The position numbers were made by a program, and so were the translations under genes. Of a stretch of 64,000 nt of DNA, positions 1-8,403 are shown piece after piece (the first letter of the stretch is position 1; every line of letters begins with the position of its first letter). The stretch spans positions 248,001 to 312,000 of the forward strand of contig NZ_FTMX01000004.1 of assembly GCF_900156045.1 (NCBI RefSeq), given 5' to 3'. This DNA comes from Peribacillus simplex (lineage in GTDB: Bacteria; Bacillota; Bacilli; Bacillales; DSM-1321). Below the pieces are notes generated by a model. That model saw nothing but the letters and a program-made list of their open reading frames with translations, searched no databases and had not been told where the DNA came from.

Positions 1-464
1 TTTTCCTGCCATTTGTAAGGGCCTCTAACTATCCCGAGGTGTGCTTCTTCTTTTTGAAGCATTTGATGAATTTGAGAACTCCATCCAGTTTTCAAACTAA
101 TTTCAACCTCTGGATACAGAGTTAGAAATTCTTTTAATAATACTGGTAGTTTATAACGGGCAAACAAGCCAGATACACCCAATCGCAAAGTTCCTTTCAC
201 TTTTTTATCCAAATTTGAAATGTGTTCTTTTGCAGCTCCTAATTGCTTACGCATATTTTTCGAATATTGAACGAGGTATTCCCCTTCAACTGTAAACTCG
301 ACACCTCTTTTGCCTCTAGAGATTAAATTTGTTTTGAACTCTTTTTCCAGCTGTTTTATACGATAGGATAAAGCTGGCTGAGAAATAAATAGTCGTTGTG
401 CCGCCTTTGTTATATTTCTTTCTTCGTAAAGAGTAATTAAAATAAGCCAGTCTTTTTCATCCAT
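1..464 (-). CDS. LysR-family transcriptional regulator, C-terminus cut by window edge
   Basis: The reading frame starts at an ATG (464-462) preceded by an AAGGAG-like site and runs off the left edge, so about 154 residues are seen. The first 60 residues form a LysR winged helix-turn-helix with the typical ISQPALSYRIKQLEKEF recognition region; the start of the LysR substrate domain follows (GTLRLGVSG). It is divergent from the TcuA-like gene, the usual arrangement for a LysR activator and its target. Its N-terminus closely resembles the LysR protein at 4185-5048 (both begin MDEKDW and share the ISQPAL segment), so the two are paralogs. The effector is unknown; a tricarboxylate is inferred from context. 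Confidence 0.93.
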   Translation of the reverse strand, partial: MDEKDWLILITLYEERNITKAAQRLFISQPALSYRIKQLEKEFKTNLISRGKRGVEFTVEGEYLVQYSKNMRKQLGAAKEHISNLDKKVKGTLRLGVSGLFARYKLPVLLKEFLTLYPEVEISLKTGWSSQIHQMLQKEEAHLGIVRGPYKWQE

Positions 465-482
465 AAAATTTTTCTCCTTTAA

Positions 483-501
483 CCATAAAAAATATTTATG
501 G
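483..501. promoter_or_regulatory. candidate LysR operator dyad
   Basis: CCATAAA and TTTATGG face each other across 5 bases in the spacer between the divergent LysR and TcuA-like genes. A second dyad, CATAAAA-N3-TTTTATG, lies at 624-640, closer to the TcuA-like gene. Two copies of one motif in a divergent LysR promoter fit recall and activation sites. This is inferred from position only; the region is very A+T rich, so chance dyads are possible. Confidence 0.35.
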
Positions 502-623
502 GTAATTATAAATAATAATAATTTATTTGATTTCTAAAAGTATAATACAACTAATCAATAAAAGAAATCTATCTTTTTATGTAAAGCAATAGACTCACTC
601 TAGTTCGCGTTTCCTGCATTTTT

Positions 624-640
624 CATAAAATTTTTTTATG
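624..640. promoter_or_regulatory. second candidate LysR operator dyad
   Basis: CATAAAA and TTTTATG are separated by three T residues. It repeats the core of the dyad at 483-501 and lies about 90 bases before the TcuA-like start codon, where an activation or repression site would be expected. Confidence 0.33.
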
Positions 641-731
641 GCAATGAATAAAAAAACAATATTATTTTTATTCATTATTTTCACTTATTATTTACATGAA
701 GAGTTATCACTACTTAACAGGAGGGGTAAAA

Positions 732-2243
732 ATGGCAAATACACAAAATTATGATGTAGTTGTAGTAGGGGCAGGAAACGCAGCTTTATGTGCGGCAATC
801 TCAGCAAAAGAGGGCGGTGCTAGAGTTCTTGTATTAGAACGAGGACCAATGGAAAAGCGTGGAGGAAACTCTTTCTTCACAGATGGAGCCATACGTGTTG
901 CCTACAATAATTTAGACGCAATCAGAAAAGTAATACCTGAATTAACAGACGCAGAAGCCGAGTTAATTGTTATGCCTGAATACGCTGAATCTGATTATTT
1001 AGATGATTTAATGCGAGTAACAGGTGGACAGAGTAATCCTGAATTAGCAGAACAGCTGGTTACTAAATCGTATGAAACAATAGCGTGGATGCGTGATCAG
1101 GGAATAAAATTTGAATTGAATTATGAAAATCAATCTTTCGTACAAGATGGCAAGCGCAATTTCTGGGGAGGACTGCCAATCAAAACGGAAGATAAAGGCG
1201 TTGGCTTAATGAGACAGCTCTTTGCGCGGACAGAAGAAATTGGCATTGACGTTTGGTACGATTCACGTGCTGTGGAGCTTGTATCAGAGAATAACACAAT
1301 ATCCGGTGTCGTTGTTGAGAAGGATCATACAATGGTAACAGTTCAGACATCCGGTGTGATTTTGGCTTGTGGCGGCTTTGAAGCCAATAAGCAAATGAGA
1401 TGTGAAAATATTGGTGAAGAATGGGAAGCGGCAATTGTTCGTGGAACCGAATTCAACACAGGAGACGGCATTTCCATGGCTATGGCAGTCGGGGCTCAAA
1501 AATTTGGGCAGTGGTCTGGATGTCATTCGATTGGGACAGATTATAACGCGCCAAAAGTAGGAGACTTCACGAAGCCGGGAGATATTTTTAAAAAGCATTC
1601 TTATCCGTACAGCGTCATGCTAAATAATGAAGGGAAACGTTTTGTTGATGAAGGAGCAGATTTGCGAAATTACACCTATGCCAAATACGGCCGTGAGGTA
1701 TTAAAACAGCCAGGACATGTGGCATATCAAATTTATGATGCACAGGTACGCCCGATGCTGCGTAAAGAATATGACCTTGAAGAAGCGACTATTTATAAAG
1801 CAGATACACTTGAAGAGTTGGCTAGTTTACTGCCGGTCAATCAAAAACAATTCCTTAAAACGATCGAAGAATATAACAGTGCCGTACAAGATGGCGAGTA
1901 TAGACCCGCAGAGAAAGATGGCAAAGGAACGAAAGGAATTACCCCTCCCAAATCCAACTGGGCACTTCGAATTGAGCAAGGGCCATTCTATGCTTTTCCT
2001 GTAACGTGCGGAATCACCTTCTCGTTCGGTGGTTTGCATGTAGATGTTACGGGTCATGTGTTAAACAAAGAAGAACAACCGATAAAAGGTCTATTTGCGG
2101 CTGGTGAAATGATTGGGGGGATTTTTTATGAAAACTATCCTGGTGGATCCGGGTTAATGTCTGGAGCAGTCTTTGGAAAATTAGCTGGTTCATCCGCAGC
2201 CCACTATATTCAAGAAAAGGTTGAAGCGATCAATAATCATTGA
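732..2243 (+). CDS. tcuA: FAD-dependent tricarballylate dehydrogenase-like flavoprotein
   Basis: The 503-residue protein has an N-terminal Rossmann FAD motif (GAGNAA, residues 13-18) and the RGGNSFFTDGAIR segment of the fumarate reductase/succinate dehydrogenase flavoprotein superfamily. It ends with the second FAD contact GLFAAGEMIGG and PGGSGLMSGAVFG near residues 453-482. Over its whole length it looks like TcuA, which oxidises tricarballylate to cis-aconitate. The ATG at 732 is chosen because AGGAGGGG lies just upstream; an in-frame ATG at 696 has no such site. TcuB, the usual electron-transfer partner, is not in this window, so the electron acceptor is unknown. The neighbouring PrpF and CitMHS genes support a tricarboxylate role. 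Confidence 0.88.
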   Translation: MANTQNYDVVVVGAGNAALCAAISAKEGGARVLVLERGPMEKRGGNSFFTDGAIRVAYNNLDAIRKVIPELTDAEAELIVMPEYAESDYLDDLMRVTGGQSNPELAEQLVTKSYETIAWMRDQGIKFELNYENQSFVQDGKRNFWGGLPIKTEDKGVGLMRQLFARTEEIGIDVWYDSRAVELVSENNTISGVVVEKDHTMVTVQTSGVILACGGFEANKQMRCENIGEEWEAAIVRGTEFNTGDGISMAMAVGAQKFGQWSGCHSIGTDYNAPKVGDFTKPGDIFKKHSYPYSVMLNNEGKRFVDEGADLRNYTYAKYGREVLKQPGHVAYQIYDAQVRPMLRKEYDLEEATIYKADTLEELASLLPVNQKQFLKTIEEYNSAVQDGEYRPAEKDGKGTKGITPPKSNWALRIEQGPFYAFPVTCGITFSFGGLHVDVTGHVLNKEEQPIKGLFAAGEMIGGIFYENYPGGSGLMSGAVFGKLAGSSAAHYIQEKVEAINNH

Positions 2244-2317
2244 GTTTGCTCCTTGCATAGTTAATTAGATAAGAATTTTTCCAAAAGTTCTAGGGATACA
2301 TTAAATAGAAGAATGAA

Positions 2318-2352
2318 AAACAGCCAAGGCTTAAAATAGTTCTTGGCTGTTT
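2318..2352 (+). terminator. intrinsic terminator-like hairpin after tcuA-like gene
   Basis: AAACAGCCAAG and CTTGGCTGTTT form a perfect 11-bp stem about 75 bases after the stop codon. The T-run is short, so efficiency is uncertain. The rest of the spacer to 2704 holds one more inverted repeat and no gene I can support. Confidence 0.6.
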
Positions 2353-2388
2353 GGTACTTCAAATATTAAAAGTCTTTATGCATTGACT

Positions 2389-2419
2389 AAAACTCATATC
2401 ATATAGGGATATGAGTTTT
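2389..2419. repeat. inverted repeat, possible second terminator
   Basis: AAAACTCATATC is followed seven bases later by GATATGAGTTTT, a perfect 12-bp stem. It could be a backup terminator for the upstream gene or for transcription of the opposite strand. No T-run follows in either direction. Confidence 0.45.
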
Positions 2420-2704
2420 AGAAAATAGCTTTAAGCGTCCGGATGGCCAGGCAATAAATAATCGGTTTGTTTGTGGATATTTACCTCTATAACAAGGATG
2501 ATAGATAACAATTAGTTTTCTTTTTGTTTAAATACCCTAGTAACCATGAAATTCTGGATTCAGTATCTATATCCTAAATTGTATAAGTGTGAGCGCTCCC
2601 TCCCGGAAATTTTTCAACTATTCTCAATCCTATTTTATAATTGAATTTTGTAGGCATCGGTTAGTTGGAGATACATTAGAGTCTGGGCTCAATTGAAAAC
2701 TCAC

Positions 2705-2851
2705 TTATACAAAACAAGGATCATTGAAGTAAACTATTTCGGAAAGAATTTTAGTGCCATTCATATTTATGAATAGTTCTTTCGCTTCTTTTTCTGTGTC
2801 AAATTCAAAAATTTTAATATTTCCTTTTAAAAAGACAGTGATGACCCACAT
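2705..2851 (-). CDS. small conserved-looking protein of unknown function
   Basis: This 48-residue frame starts MWVITVFLKGN and continues with an acidic stretch (EFDTEKEAKELF). The ATG at 2851 has TTTGGAGG eight bases upstream, a strong ribosome binding site, which is why it is preferred over the ATG 51 bases earlier. The pattern suggests a small beta-alpha-beta fold resembling short uncharacterised Bacillus proteins. It lies 57 bases after the PrpF-type gene on the same strand and may be cotranscribed with it. I do not know its function. Confidence 0.62.
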   Translation of the reverse strand: MWVITVFLKGNIKIFEFDTEKEAKELFINMNGTKILSEIVYFNDPCFV

Positions 2852-2908
2852 TGCAAAGCCTCCAAATGATAGATAATTTTTTTGCGTAATTTGCAAAATC
2901 AATTCAAA

Positions 2909-4036
2909 TCAAGCTAATTGATAGGTAAGCTCGTAATTATTTTTCGTGTACACGTATCCCTCTAAAATGATTCTCGCTGTGCGTACCACTTTAATAGCGC
3001 GAATGTGTCCTGCCAGAAAATCAACTTTTGTTTCCATTATCCCCGCCGGGTGGGCTAATCGAAAAATTTCCTGTTTGATGTCCACCATATCCGATAAAAT
3101 CGTTTCCTGTAAGTAAGCTCCTGCAGTTGCACAGATTGCTCCTGTAATAGCAAGCGCTTGATGGGGCTTTTGCATCGACATCATTCTGATCATCAAATCC
3201 ATCTCTGACGCTTTTCTTTCCGTTCCGTTTAGGTCGACGTAATCCATAGGAGGAGCAATTAGGGTCATTTTAGGCACAGCAGGAGATTGGACAGTTGCTG
3301 ATTTCTTATCGGAAAATTGACACATTTCAGCTGCAATTGACCGGATTTCTTCTAGTTCATTTAATTTTTCCGGTGAATATTCAGTGGGCAATTCGCTCCC
3401 GTTTAGACCAATATCCTGTGCCCTTACAAAAACAAGTGGATTAGCAACATCAATAATTGAAACTTGAATCAGTCGATCCTTCGTTTTAATCATGTCAATT
3501 GGATTTCCTGTAGGGAATAGTTTTCCTGTAACTGCTCCTTCAGCACGAGTAAAAGAAAGATAGATAGGTGATCCTTTACCAGGCACGCCTGGAATTGAGC
3601 AGCTGCCTTCTGTTTTCACTTGTCCATTTTCAACCTCTACTTCTGCAATAATCAATTTTTGCGTATTTGTGTTAAAAATTTTCACCGTTGTAACAGGTTC
3701 TTTTGCCGGAACTAATCCGTGCTCAATTGCGTAAGGTCCTACAGCAGATGAAATATTACCACAATTCCCTTTAAAATCAACCATTTGATTATCGATGCTG
3801 ATCTGCGCAAATGTATATTCCACATCGAATTCTGTTGAATCCGATTTTTTGATAATCGCAGCTTTACTTGTCAATGAATTCGCTCCTCCAAGACCATCAA
3901 TCTGTCTCCGATCCGGACTGCCCATCACGTCAAGTAAGAAACCTTCCCAGTGTGAGCGATTCGAAGGCATATGTTCAAAGTTAAGGAACACACCTTTACT
4001 TGTCCCGCCGCGCATTACAACTACTGGTACTTTCAT
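2909..4036 (-). CDS. prpF: PrpF-family isomerase (aconitate isomerase-like)
   Basis: The 375-residue protein opens with RGGTSKGVF (residues 9-17) and carries the NCGNISSAVG segment with Cys92. These are hallmarks of the PrpF family of diaminopimelate-epimerase-fold, cofactor-free isomerases. Characterised members move double bonds in methylaconitate or interconvert cis- and trans-aconitate. The ATG at 4036 follows AAAGGTGG; an in-frame start 21 bases earlier lacks good spacing. It is divergent from the LysR gene at 4185. Beside a TcuA-like enzyme and a CitMHS carrier, the most natural role is feeding trans-aconitate or a related tricarboxylate into the TCA cycle, but the substrate is inferred. 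Confidence 0.87.
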   Translation of the reverse strand: MKVPVVVMRGGTSKGVFLNFEHMPSNRSHWEGFLLDVMGSPDRRQIDGLGGANSLTSKAAIIKKSDSTEFDVEYTFAQISIDNQMVDFKGNCGNISSAVGPYAIEHGLVPAKEPVTTVKIFNTNTQKLIIAEVEVENGQVKTEGSCSIPGVPGKGSPIYLSFTRAEGAVTGKLFPTGNPIDMIKTKDRLIQVSIIDVANPLVFVRAQDIGLNGSELPTEYSPEKLNELEEIRSIAAEMCQFSDKKSATVQSPAVPKMTLIAPPMDYVDLNGTERKASEMDLMIRMMSMQKPHQALAITGAICATAGAYLQETILSDMVDIKQEIFRLAHPAGIMETKVDFLAGHIRAIKVVRTARIILEGYVYTKNNYELTYQLA

Positions 4037-4112
4037 TGTATAACCACCTTTTCTCAAGACAATATTTATAGCACTACCGGTTCCATTGAGAATATAGTAT
4101 GATGAGTTCTGT

Positions 4113-4136
4113 AATAAGTAAAATACATATTTTTTT
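4113..4136 (+). promoter_or_regulatory. 24-bp box in the prpF/LysR divergent promoter
   Basis: The box begins AATAAGTAAAATACATA and ends in a T tract. A copy with one mismatch in 24 bases lies inverted at 5146-5169, upstream of the CitMHS gene. Sharing it between the divergent prpF/LysR promoter and the transporter promoter points to one regulator, most likely the LysR encoded between them. Confidence 0.6.
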
Positions 4137-4184
4137 AATAAAAATGATAAAAAAACTTATAATCTAAATGTGGGAGATGGTTAA

Positions 4185-5048
4185 GTGGACGAAAAAGATT
4201 GGATTGCGATAAGGATACTATATGAAGAAAAAAACATTAGCCGTGCCGCAGAGCGTTTATATATATCGCAGCCGGCGTTAACGTACCGGCTTAAAAATTT
4301 AGAAAAAGAATTTAGCACGAACTTATTTTTCAAAATAAAAGGAGGCATTGAGTTTACTTCCGAAGGGATACATTTAGCGGGATATGCGGAAGAAATGGTG
4401 AAAAAGTTGCAAAAAACGAAAGATTATATGCTGAATATGAAAAATGAGGTAAGAGGAACTTTAAGGCTTGGCGTTTCCAGCAACTTTGCCCAATATAAAC
4501 TACCAGAAATATTGAAAAAGTTTTCAACACAATATCCTCATGTACAATTTAATGTGAATACAGGCTGGAGTACAGAAATCATGCATCTTCTGGATTCCTC
4601 TAGTGTTCAATTAGGCATTCTGCGTGGAAACTATGAATGGTATGGAATCAAATCGTTACTGCATAAAGAAAGACTTTGTTTAATCTCTAAAAAAGAGGTA
4701 GACTTGGATGATTTGCCACAACTTCCATTCATAAATTATAAAACAGACAGTTCTTTAAAAAACTTAATAAATGGCTGGTGGCATGATAGATTCCCGGAGC
4801 CACCATTTGTAACTATGGAAACAGATCGGCAGGAGACGTGCAAAGAAATGGTCAAAAATGATCTTGGTGTTTCTATTTTGCCGGAAATATGCCTGCAGCC
4901 TTCAGATAACTTGCATACATACGGGTTATCTTACAAAAATGGGAAGCCAGTCTTAAGAAATACATGGTTAATGTATAACCAGGATTCTTTAAAACTATCT
5001 ACTGTGAAAAACTTTATTGATTTCTTGAATAAAAATTCCAATCTTTAA
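4185..5048 (+). CDS. LysR-family transcriptional regulator
   Basis: The 287-residue protein starts at GTG (4185) after GGGAGATGG. The N-terminal winged helix-turn-helix carries ISQPALTYRLKNLEKEF, and a LysR substrate-binding domain begins at GTLRLGVSS near residue 88. It is divergent from prpF and followed by the CitMHS gene. It is a paralog of the partial LysR protein at 1-464. Its likely targets are the two promoters that carry the shared 24-bp box. The ligand is not visible from sequence; citrate, aconitate or tricarballylate are candidates by context. Confidence 0.93.
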   Translation: MDEKDWIAIRILYEEKNISRAAERLYISQPALTYRLKNLEKEFSTNLFFKIKGGIEFTSEGIHLAGYAEEMVKKLQKTKDYMLNMKNEVRGTLRLGVSSNFAQYKLPEILKKFSTQYPHVQFNVNTGWSTEIMHLLDSSSVQLGILRGNYEWYGIKSLLHKERLCLISKKEVDLDDLPQLPFINYKTDSSLKNLINGWWHDRFPEPPFVTMETDRQETCKEMVKNDLGVSILPEICLQPSDNLHTYGLSYKNGKPVLRNTWLMYNQDSLKLSTVKNFIDFLNKNSNL

Positions 5049-5050
5049 TG

Positions 5051-5093
5051 AAAAAGCACAATGAAATTTATTGACAATTTCATTGTGCTTTTT
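5051..5093 (+). terminator. strong intrinsic terminator after LysR gene
   Basis: An 18-bp perfect stem (5051-5068 with 5076-5093) has the core GCACAATGAAATT/AATTTCATTGTGC and A/T tails on both sides. It separates the LysR gene from the CitMHS gene, which therefore needs its own promoter. Confidence 0.9.
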
Positions 5094-5145
5094 CGATTTC
5101 CTAATTAATATAAAATGGATTATAAGTTTTTTTTTCGAAAAAGTA

Positions 5146-5169
5146 AAAAAAATATGTATTTCACTTATT
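5146..5169 (-). promoter_or_regulatory. inverted copy of the 24-bp box, upstream of CitMHS gene
   Basis: On the minus strand this reads AATAAGTGAAATACATA followed by a T tract, matching 4113-4136 at 23 of 24 positions. It is about 130 bases before the transporter start, a plausible site for a LysR activator. Confidence 0.6.
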
Positions 5170-5266
5170 TCAAGAAATGAACTATTCTAAAAATAGAAAC
5201 CAAATCAACAGGGAACCAGAAAATATTATATAATGTTTTTTAACTATTCAAACTTTTTATCTGATT

Positions 5267-5280
5267 TGTAAGCGGTTTCT
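5267..5280 (+). promoter_or_regulatory. cre-like catabolite repression site
   Basis: TGTAAGCGGTTTCT matches 13 of 14 positions of the Bacillus CcpA consensus TGWAANCGNTNWCA. It sits 20 bases before the inferred CitMHS start. Bacillus citrate transporters of this family are known to be glucose repressed, so CcpA roadblock or repression is a reasonable inference. Confidence 0.55.
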
Positions 5281-5299
5281 TTAATAGGAGGGGATTCAT

Positions 5300-6610
5300 A
5301 TTCTTACGTTACTTGGAATTTCAATGGTCGTTGTCTTTACTTATTTAATCATGTCTAAACGGTTATCACCTGTTAATTCTCTTGTGGTCATTCCAATTAT
5401 CTTTGCATTAATTGGCGGATTTGGTCCAGAGCTCGGAGATATGATGCTCGATGGAATAAAGGTTGTCGCACCTTCAGCCGCTTTGCTATTGTTCGCTATT
5501 TTGTTTTTCGGAGTTCTGATTGACGCTGGATTATTTGATCCACTTATTAAAACTATGTTAAAAATCGTAAAAGGGGATCCGGTTAAAATAGCGATAGGAA
5601 CAGCAGTAATCGCAATGACCGTTGCCTTAGATGGGGATGGTACCACGACTCATATGATTACGATTTCCGCTATGCTGCCTCTTTACTTACGACTTGGTAT
5701 GAATCCACTTATTCTTGCCACTATTTCTATGCTGGCTGTCAGTATTATGAGTGGTATGACTCCTTGGGGAGGACCTGCAACAAGAGCAATAGCATCTTTA
5801 GGTCTCGATGCAAATGAATTCTTTGTACCGATTATCCCAACACTATTCGCAGGTATTGCAGCTATTCTTTTTACCGCTTATGTACTTGGGAAAAAAGAGC
5901 GCAAAAGGCTTGGTGTTGTACATATCAAAGCTGCACCTGAAATGAAAGGAGCTCTTGCTGAAGCAGCGGTAGCTTCCGCCATACAAGACGATTTAAAGCG
6001 CCCTAAATTAATATGGGTCAATCTTTTGTTGACGCTCACGGTCATGTTCATTCTTGTAATGGGCTTCGTACCGGTACCTGTGTTGTTTTTAATCGGATTT
6101 GTGCTTGCTTCGATCATTAACTACCCTAACTTAGAACAGCAAAAAGAGCGAATCGTGTCACATGCAGGAAACGCTATAACCGTCGTCACATTAGTATTTG
6201 CGGCTGGTATTTTCACAGGGATCTTTTCCGGAACGAAAATGGTAGACGCCATTGCAAATTCATTAGTGGCCATCATTCCGGATTCTTTAGGCTCTTTTTT
6301 ACCGATGGTCGTTGCGTTCACAAGCATGCCATTTACGTTCGTTTTATCCAATGATGCTTACTACTTTGGTGTTTTGCCAATTCTTGCCGAAGCAGGAGAA
6401 GCTTATGGGGTGAGTCCTCTAGAAATTGCCAGAGCTTCCGTACTGGGCCAGCCTGTACATTTCTTAAGTCCACTCGTGGCATCGACTCTTTTATTAGTAG
6501 GGATGGTAAAGACAGATATCGGGGAACTACAGCGGTATGCATTTAAATGGGCTCTAATTTGTTCATTAGTCCTTATCATTGTTGCCATCTTGACAGGGGC
6601 TATCATTTAA
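5300..6610 (+). CDS. CitMHS-family metal-citrate/tricarboxylate:H+ symporter, likely ATT start
   Basis: This is a very hydrophobic protein of about 436 residues with some twelve membrane segments. It has the CitMHS-like segments [26 protein letters not shown] (residues after about 110) and [13 protein letters not shown] near residue 350. The family moves citrate or related acids complexed with Mg2+ or Ca2+. The first ATG (5324) is 30 bases from the only good ribosome site, AGGAGGGG at 5286-5293. An in-frame ATT at 5300, seven to eight bases from that site, would add ILTLLGIS, which completes the first membrane segment typical of the family. An ATT start is therefore inferred. Confidence 0.85.
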   Translation: MLTLLGISMVVVFTYLIMSKRLSPVNSLVVIPIIFALIGGFGPELGDMMLDGIKVVAPSAALLLFAILFFGVLIDAGLFDPLIKTMLKIVKGDPVKIAIGTAVIAMTVALDGDGTTTHMITISAMLPLYLRLGMNPLILATISMLAVSIMSGMTPWGGPATRAIASLGLDANEFFVPIIPTLFAGIAAILFTAYVLGKKERKRLGVVHIKAAPEMKGALAEAAVASAIQDDLKRPKLIWVNLLLTLTVMFILVMGFVPVPVLFLIGFVLASIINYPNLEQQKERIVSHAGNAITVVTLVFAAGIFTGIFSGTKMVDAIANSLVAIIPDSLGSFLPMVVAFTSMPFTFVLSNDAYYFGVLPILAEAGEAYGVSPLEIARASVLGQPVHFLSPLVASTLLLVGMVKTDIGELQRYAFKWALICSLVLIIVAILTGAII

Positions 6611-6652
6611 GTAAAATGTTATCTAAAAAATTCTTCGAACTTAAACAAAGTA

Positions 6653-6697
6653 GGGCTGTGCCAAAACCAATTATTATTAGTGGTTTTGGCACAGCCC
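6653..6697. terminator. bidirectional intrinsic terminator
   Basis: GGGCTGTGCCAAAACCA pairs perfectly over 17 bp with TGGTTTTGGCACAGCCC across an 11-base loop. It sits between the convergent CitMHS and yyaC-like genes and probably serves both. Confidence 0.88.
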
Positions 6698-6703
6698 ATT
6701 CTT

Positions 6704-7237
6704 TTATTTAATTCCAGTAGTCTCGCCGCTAGCTTGAGTAATTATTTTTACGATTGTTTTCGCAAGGTTCATAACCGTGTATAGACGAGTATCATTTAAA
6801 AATTGCATGGTTGGCAGCGGATCTATATAATTGACCATTCCTGTAATATGATAATCTCCCACTTCCGGCAATACTTTTTTTAAAGCTTTCCCTGGGACAA
6901 GTGGTCCATCCTTCAAGAAAACATGACCGACCTGGTTTTGATTCCCTAAACAAGCATCAACACTAAAAATAAGAGGCTTTTTGAATTGTTTTTTAATTAT
7001 TTTCAACGTGTCTTTTAAATTAAATGCATGAACGGGATTTTCCAAAGTACCGTAAACACGATAAGGCACCGTTTGTTCTTTAAGCATTGTCCCGACTAAA
7101 GGGCCTAAAGAATCCCCAACTGATCGGTCTGAACCAATGCACAGAAAGATTACATCTTCATTTTGACATCCAGAAGATTGAATAATCTCTTTGACTTTTG
7201 ATGCTAAGCAGTTTATTTCTTCGCCTTTTGGTTCCAC
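6704..7237 (-). CDS. yyaC: YyaC-family sporulation protein (DUF1256)
   Basis: The 177-residue protein has the signature IGSDRSVGDSLGPLVG near residues 33-48 and FSVDACLGN further on. These are typical of YyaC, a putative sporulation protein with a hydrogenase-maturation/GPR-protease-like fold. The proposed GTG start lies about 11 bases after AGAGGAG. Family members occur in endospore formers, which is the best single hint that this organism sporulates. It appears monocistronic and convergent with the CitMHS gene. The biochemical activity is not established. Confidence 0.85.
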   Translation of the reverse strand: MEPKGEEINCLASKVKEIIQSSGCQNEDVIFLCIGSDRSVGDSLGPLVGTMLKEQTVPYRVYGTLENPVHAFNLKDTLKIIKKQFKKPLIFSVDACLGNQNQVGHVFLKDGPLVPGKALKKVLPEVGDYHITGMVNYIDPLPTMQFLNDTRLYTVMNLAKTIVKIITQASGETTGIK

Positions 7238-7552
7238 AGAACAAATTGCTCCTCTTCTTGTAAATTAGACTCATCTTAATTCCCCTTTGTTCTATTATAC
7301 GAACAAAAAGGACATCATGCATGTAAATATATGCATATGCTTGAGGTTAAAGGTTTTTATCCAATATTTTAATTTTGGAGGAACTTTTTAAATATACTTC
7401 TCTGTGATTATCTGGTCTTCTTCAAATTCTCACCTGGCGTGTCAGTATTGCTTTTGAAATACCGGGTAACAACATCTGAATATCATTAATCATCTTGTTC
7501 TTTTAGACATCTTCATCTAAAGTAAATGGATATATGATATAGAGGTGAAGAG
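7238..7552. other. 315-base spacer without recognisable gene
   Basis: This separates two divergent genes. I see only A+T-rich DNA and no convincing small frame, structured RNA or terminator. It must hold the promoters for yyaC and the YczE-like gene. Confidence 0.5.
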
Positions 7553-8197
7553 ATGGCATTTAGGCTATTACGGTATTTTATTTTTTTTCTTGGTTTAACT
7601 TTCTTTGGATTAGGGAATGCGATTGCGGTAAATGTTCAATCCTTGGGGCTGCACCCATGGGAAGTTTTGAACGTTGCCCTGTTCCAGCGGTTCGGGTTCA
7701 CGATTGGGACGTGGAGTGTCATGTGTGGATTAGTACTTGTGGTGATCACCTTTGTAGTCGATAGGAAGTATATTAGTATTGGTACCTTTCTAAATGCTTT
7801 ATCAATAGGACCAATCATGGATTTTTTCTTACATCTCAACATTCTTCCTCATGAAACGGATCAATTATGGTTGAATCTACTCATCTTGTTGATGGGTATC
7901 ATCATATCCGGCATTGGCGGAGGAATTTATGTGGCTGCGGGAATCGGGGCAGGTCCTCGAGATGGTTTCATGCTTTCCGTTTCGGAAAAAACCGGGTTAT
8001 CGGTCAGCCGGGCAAGAATCGTTGTCGAGAGCCTCATCTTGATATTCGGGTTCACCCTTGGAGGTCCAGTGTTTATTATGACGTTTGCATATACCTTTAT
8101 TCAAAGCCCAATCTTTCAGTTTTCCATGAAGCTAATGCGTTCCTTTATCGCTAGTTTGGAGCGGAAGCAAAAGGGACAATTTGAGCTTCCATTATAA
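7553..8197 (+). CDS. YczE/YitT-like integral membrane protein
   Basis: The 214-residue protein has five to six predicted membrane segments. Features resembling the YczE/YyaS/YitT group are FFGLGNAIAVNVQSLGLHPW near residue 18 and GGGIYVAAGIGAGPRDGFM near residue 122. The start ATG follows AGAGGTGAAGAG. In B. subtilis YczE is linked to lipopeptide production, but the molecular role of the family is unknown. No operon partner is visible apart from a short frame that overlaps its end. Confidence 0.85.
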   Translation: MAFRLLRYFIFFLGLTFFGLGNAIAVNVQSLGLHPWEVLNVALFQRFGFTIGTWSVMCGLVLVVITFVVDRKYISIGTFLNALSIGPIMDFFLHLNILPHETDQLWLNLLILLMGIIISGIGGGIYVAAGIGAGPRDGFMLSVSEKTGLSVSRARIVVESLILIFGFTLGGPVFIMTFAYTFIQSPIFQFSMKLMRSFIASLERKQKGQFELPL

Positions 8198-8198
8198 A

Positions 8199-8309
8199 TT
8201 GGAAGGTGGATTCAAAAATGATACAGATATTGATGCACGAATATTTGCTGAGATGATTATCGAAAAACTCAACTATTCTTATGAAGATTTTAAAAGGGAG
8301 GGGTTTTGA
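8199..8309 (+). pseudogene. short orphan C-terminal-like fragment
   Basis: A frame directly after the YczE-like gene encodes about 36 residues with good protein character (DIDARIFAEMIIEK, then NYSYEDFKREGF). It has no ribosome site at any usable start and overlaps the end of the preceding gene in another frame. It reads like the C-terminal tail of a lost gene. I do not recognise the family. Confidence 0.35.
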
Positions 8310-8358
8310 TAAAAGAGTTAGTTTTTCTTTTATTATGATTGGCAGGGGAAGATAAAAT

Positions 8359-8393
8359 GCCCAGTATCACCTTCTTTACTGGTGATACCGGGC
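8359..8393. terminator. intrinsic terminator between convergent units
   Basis: GCCCAGTATCACC pairs with GGTGATACCGGGC (one A-C mismatch) across a 9-base loop and is followed by a T-run. It ends the YczE-like unit and probably also the minus-strand DsbA-like gene. Confidence 0.82.
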
Positions 8394-8403
8394 GGTACTT
8401 TTT

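Noticed and set aside
2309-2420. Possible small RNA or riboswitch formed by the two hairpins after the tcuA-like gene
   Set aside because: The hairpins lie after, not before, a gene on the same strand and look like terminators; no known aptamer is visible.
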